Source of the DNA: an uncultured Clostridia bacterium
Lineage (GTDB): Bacteria > Bacillota > Clostridia > Oscillospirales > CAG-272
Direction of reading: 5' to 3'
DNA length: 8,938 nt
Assembly: GCA_945485605.1 (NCBI GenBank)
Contig: CALYSG010000070.1
Span: 1-8,938, forward strand
Shown here: piece after piece, positions 1-4,865 of the stretch
How the letters are laid out: each line of letters opens with the position of its first letter
Numbering within the stretch: the first letter of the stretch is position 1
Notes under the pieces: generated by a model
Databases searched by the model: none
What the model saw: the letters and a program-made list of their open reading frames with translations, nothing else
What the model was told of the DNA's origin: nothing
Program-made: the position numbers and the translations under genes

Positions 1-54
1 AGCAGCTGATTTGTAATCAGCAGGTTGTTGGTTCGACTCCGATCACCAGCTCCA
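1..54 (+). tRNA. tRNA-Thr(UGU), 5'-truncated by the window edge
   Basis: The visible part starts just before the anticodon arm. The anticodon stem GCTGA (5-9) pairs with TCAGC (17-21) around the loop TTTGTAA, giving anticodon TGT at 12-14, which reads threonine ACA. The T arm has stem GTTGG (28-32) against CCGAT (39-43) around TTCGACT, with a G-T and a T-G wobble. The 3' acceptor strand CACCAGC is followed by discriminator T (51) and an encoded CCA (52-54). The D arm and the 5' acceptor strand lie outside the window, so the acceptor stem cannot be checked. It is the upstream member of a tRNA cluster with tRNA-Tyr, 36 bp downstream. Confidence 0.93.
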
Positions 55-57
55 AAA

Positions 58-80
58 CCGGTGAATTTCAGGTTCACCGG
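58..80 (+). other. Hairpin in the tRNA-Thr/tRNA-Tyr spacer
   Basis: CCGGTGAA (58-65) is perfectly complementary to TTCACCGG (73-80) across a 7-base loop. No T-run follows (the next bases are TAAATAATA), so it does not look like an intrinsic terminator. It fills most of the spacer between the two tRNAs and may separate them during folding or processing of the common precursor. The structure is seen; the role is inferred. Confidence 0.5.
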
Positions 81-90
81 TAAATAATAC

Positions 91-175
91 GGGGGAATTC
101 CCGAGCGGCCAAAGGGGGCAGACTGTAAATCTGTTGTCACTGACTTCGGTGGTCCGAATCCACCTTCCCCCACCA
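91..175 (+). tRNA. tRNA-Tyr(GUA)
   Basis: This is a complete class II tRNA with a long variable arm. The acceptor strand GGGGGAA (91-97) pairs with TTCCCCC (165-171), followed by discriminator A (172) and encoded CCA (173-175). The anticodon stem GCAGA/TCTGT (one G-T pair) encloses the loop CTGTAAA (123-129), with anticodon GTA at 125-127. The variable region after the anticodon arm holds a short stem-loop around CTTCG, as expected for bacterial tRNA-Tyr. A GUN anticodon is a substrate of tRNA-guanine transglycosylase, whose gene lies about 1.5 kb downstream in this window. The tRNA is followed directly by a strong terminator and is therefore the last gene of its transcript. Confidence 0.96.
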
Positions 176-176
176 G

Positions 177-221
177 AAAAAAAGCACACATTTGTCTACC
201 AAGACAATGTGTGCTTTTTTT
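177..221 (+). terminator. Intrinsic terminator of the tRNA operon, and head module of palindrome array 1
   Basis: The stem AGCACACA (183-190) / TGTGTGCT (208-215) continues into TTTGTCT (191-197) / AGACAA (202-207) with one bulged T and an ACCA loop (198-201). A T-run (215-221) follows and a matching A-run precedes it, so it could also act on the opposite strand. The outer part of the stem, the T-run and the CAAC that follows are shared with the terminator at 927-958, which likewise sits at the head of a palindrome array. Confidence 0.92.
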
Positions 222-430
222 CAACTAAATCCGCCATTAGCGGAAGAAATCCCACTTGCGTGGGATGAAATCGCATCGCGATGAAATCCGACTTCGTCGG
301 AATAGGAGAGGCGGATTTAATTTCATCTGAGGCGACACGCCGAAGATTTCATCCGAACAAAGTGAGGATTTCGTCGTGCATAGCACGATTTCATTAAGTA
401 TAAAAGGCTACGCCTTGATTTATTTGCGAA
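222..430. repeat. Palindrome array 1 (short hairpins with GATGAAAT / ATTTCATC linkers)
   Basis: This non-coding stretch is a run of small palindromes of differing sequence: CCGC/GCGG (231-243), CCCAC/GTGGG (251-264), ATCGC/GCGAT (270-282) and TCCGAC/GTCGGA (287-301), then GGCG/CGCC (331-341), CGTGC/GCACG (375-387) and AAGGC/GCCTT (404-416). The first four are joined by AGAAAT or GATGAAAT (264-271, 280-287). After 319 the linker appears as its reverse complement, ATTTCATC or ATTTCATT (320-327, 346-353, 388-395). An opening arm TAAATCCGCC (226-235) is exactly complementary to a closing arm GGCGGATTTA (310-319), 94 bp outer span. The opening arm overlaps the first local hairpin, so the two pairings compete. 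No gene is credible here. Repeats of this style are common between genes in gut Clostridia; their function is not established as far as I know. Confidence 0.75.
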
Positions 431-443
431 AATGTGATATAAT
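415..443 (+). promoter_or_regulatory. Sigma-A promoter with extended -10 for the small membrane-protein gene
   Basis: The -35 box is TTGATT (415-420), the spacer is 17 bp and the -10 box is TATAAT (438-443), preceded by TGA (435-437), which gives the TGn extended -10. Transcription should start near 450, leaving a leader of roughly 30 bases before the ribosome binding site and TTG start at 483. The -35 box overlaps the right arm of the last palindrome of array 1 (404-416), so the repeat supplies part of the promoter. Confidence 0.85.
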
Positions 444-482
444 GGACTCACCGATAAATAAGAATTTGACGGAGGTGGTAAA

Positions 483-830
483 TTGAGTCCGGCAACATAC
501 ATACCCATAATCGTTCTATGGATTATCATATTCATCCTCTTCCGCAATCAACGGAAAGCGGTGATTTTAAGAAAAATCATTGAAAAAAAGAAATCAGGAG
601 GGAATGCCAAAATGAAGGAACTTGCACAGAGATTTATTGATAAAGAATGCTTGATTTACTCCTTTGACGGAAGCCATCAGTATGAGGGAATCATAAAGGA
701 GGTTACGGACGGAGCAATTCTTGTTGAAAAGGACGGCAAAATTGAAATGCTTAATCTTGACTTTGTTATACGCATCAGAGAGTATCCGAAGAACAAAAAC
801 GGAAAGAAAAAATCTGTGGTGTTAGACTGA
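483..830 (+). CDS. Small membrane-anchored conserved protein (DUF6897-like), function unknown
   Basis: This codes for 115 residues from a TTG start, with GGAGGT (471-476) six bases upstream and a promoter at 415-443. Residues 5-20 are a hydrophobic membrane segment (PIIVLWIIIFILF), followed by a basic stretch (RNQRK...RKIIEKKK, about 21-37) consistent with N-out/C-in insertion. The C-terminal part (about 44-115) is a small domain with alternating strand-like stretches (CLIYSFDG, YEGIIKEV, AILVEKDG, LDFVIRIREYP) and a lysine-rich tail. I recall it as the conserved Clostridia family DUF6897; an Sm-like small barrel is plausible but not proven. A strong internal ribosome binding site precedes an in-frame ATG at 612, so a soluble 72-residue form is possible. 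The gene is visibly richer in A/T codons (AAA, GAA, ATT) than the operon downstream. It appears monocistronic, with a terminator at 927-958. Confidence 0.85.
   Translation: MSPATYIPIIVLWIIIFILFRNQRKAVILRKIIEKKKSGGNAKMKELAQRFIDKECLIYSFDGSHQYEGIIKEVTDGAILVEKDGKIEMLNLDFVIRIREYPKNKNGKKKSVVLD
596..614 (+). promoter_or_regulatory. Internal Shine-Dalgarno and in-frame ATG inside the small membrane-protein gene
   Basis: AGGAGGG (596-602) lies nine bases before an ATG at 612-614 that is in frame with the TTG start at 483 (codon 44). The match to the anti-Shine-Dalgarno is at least as good as that of the upstream start, and the codon is better. Initiation here would skip the membrane segment and the basic linker and yield only the conserved C-terminal domain. 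In the long form the same bases encode the Ser-Gly-Gly linker. An alternative reading is that only the 612 start is used. The sequence cannot decide between one product and two. Confidence 0.55.
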
Positions 831-867
831 CAAATTCCAATTTATCGAGCAGACTGCAGCGGAGGAA

Positions 868-911
868 AAGTTGACCTTTTTTCAGTTTTACCCCCGCAAG
901 TTGACCTTTTT
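868..911. repeat. Two direct copies of AAGTTGACCTTTTT at 30-bp spacing
   Basis: The 14-mer occurs at 868-881 and 898-911 in the same orientation, separated by a stretch containing TTTTACCCCCGC. It lies between the end of the small gene and its terminator. Exact spaced copies like these resemble the multiple terminal repeats at ends of IS21-type elements, or a pair of protein-binding sites. No transposase gene or matching opposite end is present in the window, so the origin is open. Confidence 0.5.
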
Positions 912-926
912 ACTTGTTTATGGCAG

Positions 927-958
927 AAAAAAGCACTTGCGCGAGCAAGTGCTTTTTT
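927..958 (+). terminator. Intrinsic terminator after the small gene, and head module of palindrome array 2
   Basis: GCACTTGC (933-940) pairs perfectly with GCAAGTGC (945-952) around a GCGA tetraloop. The stem is extended by an A6 run (927-932) and a T6 run (953-958), so it can work in both directions. It sits about 97 bp after the stop codon of the small gene. Like the terminator at 177-221 it has the form A-run, GCAC...GTGC, T-run, CAAC and leads straight into a palindrome array. Confidence 0.88.
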
Positions 959-960
959 CA

Positions 961-1066
961 ACGAAATTTGCCCTTCGGGCAAGTGAAATATTTCTGCGAA
1001 ATGTGAAATACGCCTGCAGCGTGTGAAATATTCGCTGACGCGAATACCGGCAAATTTCATTTCACA
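961..1066. repeat. Palindrome array 2 (GTGAAAT linkers)
   Basis: Four palindromes are spaced by an exact linker GTGAAAT (983-989, 1003-1009, 1023-1029): TTGCCC/GGGCAA (968-982), ATTTC/GAAAT (990-1002), ACGC/GCGT (1010-1022) and ATTCGC/GCGAAT (1030-1045). The opening arm GAAATTTGCC (963-972) is exactly complementary to the closing arm GGCAAATTTC (1049-1058), outer span 96 bp. As in array 1, the opening arm shares bases with the first local hairpin. The linker then appears reversed as ATTTCAC (1058-1064). The palindromes differ from those of array 1, while layout and length match. There is no coding potential. Confidence 0.78.
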
Positions 1067-1081
1067 TGGAACAGAGCCGAA

Positions 1082-1377
1082 GGCGGAGCCTTGGATGTGC
1101 TCCGCCTTTTGAAAAGGCGTGCGAAAACTGTCAAGACAGGCGTAAACTTCAAAAAAGCGTAGGGCGGGGGGTTGCTCCCGCCGTCTCGTTAACAGAAATA
1201 ATGTCTTCGGAAAGGCTTCGGCGCTTTTTCTTTGGCACAACAGGCGCAAAGAAAAAGCTTTGCAAAAAGAAAGCGCCGTAAAGGGGAGTTTCGCTCTCTG
1301 CGGAGAGCGACCAAGGCTACGCGCCTTGGATGTGCGCCGCCTTTTGAAAAAGGCGGGCGAAAACTTTCAAAAAGGCG
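1082..1377. repeat. Hairpin-rich block with a duplicated 55-bp segment
   Basis: The segments 1088-1142 and 1323-1377 are near-identical direct copies, 235 bp apart, each beginning GCCTTGGATGTGC and containing CCGCCTTTTGAAAA. Around the first copy, GGCGGAGC (1082-1089) pairs with GCTCCGCC (1099-1106), but the same CGCC can instead pair in CGCCTTTT (1103-1110) / AAAAGGCG (1112-1119). Ahead of the second copy CCAAGGC (1311-1317) pairs with GCCTTGG (1323-1329), and CGCTCTC (1292-1298) pairs with GAGAGCG (1303-1309). GGCGGG (1163-1168) / CCCGCC (1177-1182) lies between them. I see no gene. Both copies read as LGCAPPFEK in one frame, an artefact of the repeat. Confidence 0.65.
1220..1277. repeat. 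Inverted repeat with two alternative partners
   Basis: GCTTTTTCTTTG (1223-1234) is perfectly complementary to CAAAGAAAAAGC (1247-1258) across a 12-base loop. The left edge GGCGCTTT (1220-1227) is also complementary to AAAGCGCC (1270-1277). Only one of the two pairings can form at a time. The motif lies inside the hairpin-rich block and resembles intergenic repeats of Clostridia. No T-run follows either fold, so termination is not obvious. Confidence 0.6.
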
Positions 1378-1448
1378 AAGGGTGATCGTCCGCCTACCTT
1401 TTTGCCGATATTGTCTCCGGGTGAAGTCTTTACCTTTCAGTGAATAAT

Positions 1449-1530
1449 CCGCGAGTCAGGGCCGCGGGCACTGCCCGCCCGCGAGTCAGGGGTGCAGGCA
1501 CTGCCTGCCACTGCCTGCCACTGCCTGCCC
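1449..1530. repeat. GC-rich tandem repeats: two 30-bp units, then three 10-bp units
   Basis: Two adjacent 30-bp units (1449-1478, 1479-1508) both begin CCGCGAGTCAGGG and end in a hairpin. The hairpin is GCGGGC/GCCCGC in the first unit and GCAGGC/GCCTGC in the second, so a G-C pair has become A-T on both arms. The end of the second unit, CACTGCCTGC, is then repeated in tandem at 1499-1508, 1509-1518 and 1519-1528, probably by slippage. It lies upstream of the tgt promoter. No coding potential is seen. Confidence 0.75.
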
Positions 1531-1591
1531 GTAATTTAAAGTAAAATGGTCGATTCGGGTTCGGGTTTCGCCTTTTCTCGCCTTTTCGCTA

Positions 1592-1620
1592 TTGCAAATC
1601 CCATAAAAGTATGTTATAAT
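1592..1620 (+). promoter_or_regulatory. Sigma-A promoter with extended -10 for the tgt operon
   Basis: The -35 box is TTGCAA (1592-1597), the spacer is 17 bp and the -10 box is TATAAT (1615-1620), preceded by TGT (1612-1614) as an extended -10. The start site should be near 1626-1628. Just downstream, ATATTCAAAA occurs twice (1623-1632 and 1638-1647), and GAATAT (1621-1626) is complementary to ATATTC (1638-1643), which could be an operator or just AT-rich leader. The promoter probably drives the whole downstream operon, since no other promoter or terminator is evident between its genes. Confidence 0.85.
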
Positions 1621-1681
1621 GAATATTCAAAATGCGGATATTCAAAAGATTCGGAAATACAAAAAGAAACGGAAAGTCAAA

Positions 1682-2818
1682 ATGTTTGAATTGTTACTGA
1701 CCGAGGGTCGCGCACGGCGCGGTATCCTTCACACCGTGCACGGCGATATACAGACACCCGTCTTTATGAACGTCGGCACCTGCGCCGCGATAAAAGGCGG
1801 AGTAAACACGATGGAGCTTCGCGAGATCGGCTGTCAGGTCGAGCTGTCGAACACCTATCACCTTCATCTGCGCCCCGGAGACCGCCTCATTCACGACCTC
1901 GGCGGGATCAGAAGGTTCATGAACTGGGACGGTCCCGTCCTCACCGACAGCGGCGGATTTCAGGTATTCTCCCTCTCTCAGCTCAGGAAGATCACCGAGG
2001 AGGGCGTCCGCTTCGCCTCACATATAGACGGAAAGAGGATCTTCATGGGCCCCGAAGAGAGTATGCAGATACAGTCGAACCTCGCCTCGACGATCGCTAT
2101 GGCGTTCGACGAGTGTGTCGCCAACCCCGCGCCCTACAACTACGTTAAACAGTCGAGCGAGCGCACGGCGCGCTGGCTCCTTCGCTGCAAGGCGGAAATG
2201 GCACGGCTCAACTCACTTGACGATACGATAAACCGCAACCAGCTCCTCTTCGGCATCAATCAGGGGGGCACCTACGATGATCTTCGCATAGCGCATATGC
2301 AGACGATCGCCGACTACGACCTTGACGGTTACGCAATCGGCGGGCTTGCCGTCGGCGAGGAGACCGAGGAGATGTACCGCATTATCGACGCGGTCGAGCC
2401 TTATATGCCGAAAAACAAGCCCCGATACCTCATGGGCGTCGGAACTCCCGTGAATATCCTTGAAGCCGTCCACCTCGGCGTAGACTTCTTCGACTGCGTC
2501 ATGCCCTCGCGCAATGCACGGCACGGGAACCTCTTTACGTGGGAGGGCAAGATAAACATCCAGAACGAGCGCTATATGCTCGACGAAAAACCGATAAGCG
2601 AGAGCTGCGACTGCCCTGCCTGCCGTCATTACAGCCGCGCGTACATCCGACACCTGATAAAGGCGAAGGAAGCTGTCGGTATGCGACTTGCCGTCACGCA
2701 CAACCTTTACTTCTATAACGAGCTGATGGCAAAGATCCGTGAGGCTCTCGACGGCGGTTACTACGAGAGCTTTTATCAAAAATACAGAAATATCCTCGGA
2801 GAAAGGGCGGAAAACTGA
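1682..2818 (+). CDS. tgt: tRNA-guanine transglycosylase (queuine tRNA-ribosyltransferase)
   Basis: This enzyme exchanges guanine at position 34 of tRNAs with GUN anticodons (Tyr, His, Asn, Asp) for the queuosine precursor preQ1. The product is 378 residues, the usual family length. Catalytic aspartates are D89 in DSGGFQ and the nucleophile D271 in FDCVMPSRNAR. D143 and C145 (DEC), Q194 (GINQGG) and V224 (GLAVGE) match the pocket residues of preQ1-specific bacterial enzymes; Cys and Val there differ from the eukaryotic queuine type. The zinc site is C309, C311, C314 and H340. The start is ATG 1682 with a modest GGAAAG site. An in-frame ATG at 1619 overlaps the -10 box and lies upstream of the expected transcript start, so it is rejected. 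It is first in the operon; the next gene begins one base after its stop. Confidence 0.96.
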   Translation: MFELLLTEGRARRGILHTVHGDIQTPVFMNVGTCAAIKGGVNTMELREIGCQVELSNTYHLHLRPGDRLIHDLGGIRRFMNWDGPVLTDSGGFQVFSLSQLRKITEEGVRFASHIDGKRIFMGPEESMQIQSNLASTIAMAFDECVANPAPYNYVKQSSERTARWLLRCKAEMARLNSLDDTINRNQLLFGINQGGTYDDLRIAHMQTIADYDLDGYAIGGLAVGEETEEMYRIIDAVEPYMPKNKPRYLMGVGTPVNILEAVHLGVDFFDCVMPSRNARHGNLFTWEGKINIQNERYMLDEKPISESCDCPACRHYSRAYIRHLIKAKEAVGMRLAVTHNLYFYNELMAKIREALDGGYYESFYQKYRNILGERAEN

Positions 2819-2819
2819 C

Positions 2820-3416
2820 ATGAAACTTTATCTTTTGCGTCACGGGCAAACGGAAGGCAACGCGAAAATGGTAATACAGGGCTGGACACCCACACCCCTT
2901 ACCGCGCAGGGCCAAAAACAGGCTGAGAGGCTGCGCGATGTGCTTTCCGATGTCAGATTCGACCGCATATTCTCGAGCGACATCTACCGCACGCGCCAGA
3001 CCGGCGACATAGTCTTTCCCGAAAGATACGTGCCCTTTGAATACGATGCCCGCCTTCGCGAGGTCAACAACACGGCTCTTGCCGGTACTCCCTCGGCTGA
3101 GCTGCGAAAGATATACGGAGACAAATACAGGAAGGCGTCAAGGCATCTGAGCTTTGAGGAATTCGGCGGCGAGAGCGCCGAGGAGCTTATGGCAAGGACG
3201 AAGGACTTCCTTGACGACCTTGCAAAGGACAAAAAGTCGAAGCTCGTCGCGGCGGTAACGCACGGCGGAACGATAAGGGCGTTCGTGGCGAACGTCATCG
3301 GGGGAATGCCCGACTCAAAGAGCGTCGTGATAGAAAACTGCACGGTAACGGCTCTCGAATACAACGGAAAAATTTGGCGGTTGATCGGTATAAACGACTG
3401 CCGCGAGCTGCACTGA
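2820..3416 (+). CDS. Histidine phosphatase family protein (phosphoglycerate-mutase-like)
   Basis: The product is 198 residues, typical of the small two-histidine phosphatases. The N-terminal LLRHGQTEGN motif carries R7 and the phospho-accepting H8. IQGWTPTPLT follows, then R57 in SSDIYRTRQT, the acidic E81 in RLREVNN and the second catalytic H148 in THGG. Such enzymes dephosphorylate small phosphorylated metabolites or act like CobC; the substrate cannot be read from sequence. The start is ATG 2820, one base after the tgt stop, with GGAGAAAGGG (2798-2807) ahead of it inside tgt. An upstream in-frame ATG at 2739 would overlap tgt by 80 bases and add residues before the conserved KLYLLRHG start, so it is not chosen. 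It is probably translationally coupled to tgt. Confidence 0.93.
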   Translation: MKLYLLRHGQTEGNAKMVIQGWTPTPLTAQGQKQAERLRDVLSDVRFDRIFSSDIYRTRQTGDIVFPERYVPFEYDARLREVNNTALAGTPSAELRKIYGDKYRKASRHLSFEEFGGESAEELMARTKDFLDDLAKDKKSKLVAAVTHGGTIRAFVANVIGGMPDSKSVVIENCTVTALEYNGKIWRLIGINDCRELH

Positions 3417-3452
3417 AGCAAAAAATTCATCTATACTGTAACGGAGGAAACC

Positions 3453-4832
3453 ATGCTTGAAAAAAAACTGACCGAAGAGATACTCGGCGTCGCACTCTCC
3501 ACGGGTGCCGATTTTGCGGAGATATACTGCGAACTCACCCGCAACGGCGGGATAAGACTCCTTGACGGAAAGATCGACTCGATCTCCGACAACACGGTAT
3601 CGGGCGTCGGGATCCGCGCCTTCCTCGGAACGCGCACGGTCTACGGCTCGACATCCGACATCAGCCGAGAGGGGCTTCTCCGCTGCGCGGCATCCGTTGC
3701 GGCGGCAATGGGAGACGGAAAAGAGGAACGCTCGATAAAGCTGACCGAGCGCATCTTCCCGAATATCCACCCCGTGAAGATAGTACCCTCTGCCGCGGAT
3801 ATGAAATTCAAGACCGACCTGCTCCGCGAGGGCTGCGCGGCGGCGAAGGATTACGACGAAAAAATCGTGCAGGTAATAGGAAACCTTATCACGGTCGATC
3901 ATACAATACAGATAGCGAACTCGGACGGACTCTTCACCTCGGACAGACATATCCGCACGAGAATGGCAATAGCCGCGACGGCGAGCGACGGGCACGAGAA
4001 TCAGACCGGATTTTCGGGTCCCGGACGCGGAATGGGACTCGAGGTATTCGACCTCTTCCCGCCGCGCGAGATAGGCAAGGAAGCCGCAAGGATCGCCATG
4101 GTGAACCTCAGCGCGGGCTACTGTCCGGCGGGAGAGATGACCGTAGCCATAGAGAACGGCTTCGGCGGCGTTATATTCCACGAAGCCTGCGGTCATTCGC
4201 TTGAGGCGACCTCGGTCGGAACGGGCACCTCGCAGATGTGCGGAAAGCTCGGACAGAAGGTCGCGAACGAGAAGGTCACGGCGGTAGACGACGGTACGAT
4301 CCCCGGCGCGTGGGGCTCTGTCAACATCGACGACGAGGGACACCCGACGCAAAGAAATGTCCTTATCGAAAACGGCGTGCTGAAGAACTATATGATCGAC
4401 CGCCTCGGCTCACGCAGAATGGGTATGCCGATGACGGGCAACAGCCGCAGACAGGATTACGGCTTTGAGCCTACCTCGAGAATGACAAATACCTTCATCG
4501 AGAACGGTCCCGATAAGAATGAGGATATCATAGCCTCCATCGAATACGGACTCTACGCCCGCTCGATGGGCGGCGGCTCGGTCAACCCGCTGACGGGCGC
4601 CTTCAACTTCTCTGTCAGCGAGGGATATATCGTCAGAAACGGCAAGATCTGCGAGCCCGTCCGCGGCGCAACGCTTATCGGCACGGGGACTCAGATACTT
4701 CAGGACATAGACATGGTCGGACAGAACTGCGCTACGGGTCAGGGCATGTGCGGAAGCTCGAGCGGAAGCGTCCCGACCGACGTCGGTCAGCCCCTCATCC
4801 GTGTATCGAAGATCACGGTCGGCGGCAGATAA
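3453..4832 (+). CDS. tldD: TldD metalloprotease subunit
   Basis: The product is 459 residues, close to the usual TldD length. The active subunit carries the zinc motif HEACGHSLE with H243 and H247, and the C-terminal Cys ligand is probably C433 in GMCGSSSGSVP. Other family landmarks are DDGTIPGAWGS, GVLKNYMIDR and GGGSVNPLTG. In Escherichia coli, TldD and TldE form a heterodimer that cuts unfolded peptides, including the microcin B17 leader and the antitoxin CcdA. Family knowledge thus points to cytosolic peptide processing or degradation. The start is ATG 3453 with GGAGG (3443-3447) well placed. It follows the phosphatase gene after 36 bp and precedes its partner tldE by 33 bp. No precursor peptide gene for a modified peptide was seen nearby. 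Confidence 0.96.
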   Translation: MLEKKLTEEILGVALSTGADFAEIYCELTRNGGIRLLDGKIDSISDNTVSGVGIRAFLGTRTVYGSTSDISREGLLRCAASVAAAMGDGKEERSIKLTERIFPNIHPVKIVPSAADMKFKTDLLREGCAAAKDYDEKIVQVIGNLITVDHTIQIANSDGLFTSDRHIRTRMAIAATASDGHENQTGFSGPGRGMGLEVFDLFPPREIGKEAARIAMVNLSAGYCPAGEMTVAIENGFGGVIFHEACGHSLEATSVGTGTSQMCGKLGQKVANEKVTAVDDGTIPGAWGSVNIDDEGHPTQRNVLIENGVLKNYMIDRLGSRRMGMPMTGNSRRQDYGFEPTSRMTNTFIENGPDKNEDIIASIEYGLYARSMGGGSVNPLTGAFNFSVSEGYIVRNGKICEPVRGATLIGTGTQILQDIDMVGQNCATGQGMCGSSSGSVPTDVGQPLIRVSKITVGGR

Positions 4833-4865
4833 GACTTACACGAAACGGAGAAAGGATACTGAGAT

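Noticed and set aside
58..80. Terminator between the two tRNAs
   Set aside because: The hairpin is good but no T-run follows it, and the next tRNA begins 11 bp later.
222..430. CRISPR-like array
   Set aside because: The constant element is a linker of only 6-8 bases, the variable parts are self-complementary, and linker orientation flips midway. There are no cas genes nearby.
323..547. Minus-strand open frame of 74 codons
   Set aside because: It covers the palindrome array and the promoter of the real + strand gene; no ribosome binding site and no recognisable domain.
842..1249. Minus-strand open frame of 135 codons in the intergenic region
   Set aside because: It runs straight through a terminator hairpin and palindrome array 2, has no plausible ribosome binding site, and its composition is dictated by the repeats.
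1066..1447. Two plus-strand open frames of 71 codons containing LGCAPPFEK
   Set aside because: The shared peptide is a translation of the duplicated 55-bp repeat. There is no start context or family resemblance.
1621..1681. preQ1 riboswitch in the tgt leader
   Set aside because: The leader is short and AT-rich with a weak 6-bp hairpin (1621-1626/1638-1643) whose left arm may not even be transcribed. I do not see the H-type pseudoknot pattern of preQ1-I, nor a following terminator.
2739..2819. Upstream ATG extension of the histidine phosphatase
   Set aside because: It would lie inside tgt and add 27 residues before the conserved KLYLLRHG start; ATG 2820 fits family length and has a ribosome binding site.
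3315..4352. Minus-strand open frame of 345 codons opposite tldD
   Set aside because: It is antisense to tldD with its conserved metalloprotease motif; arginine-rich shadow translation typical of GC-rich opposite strands.
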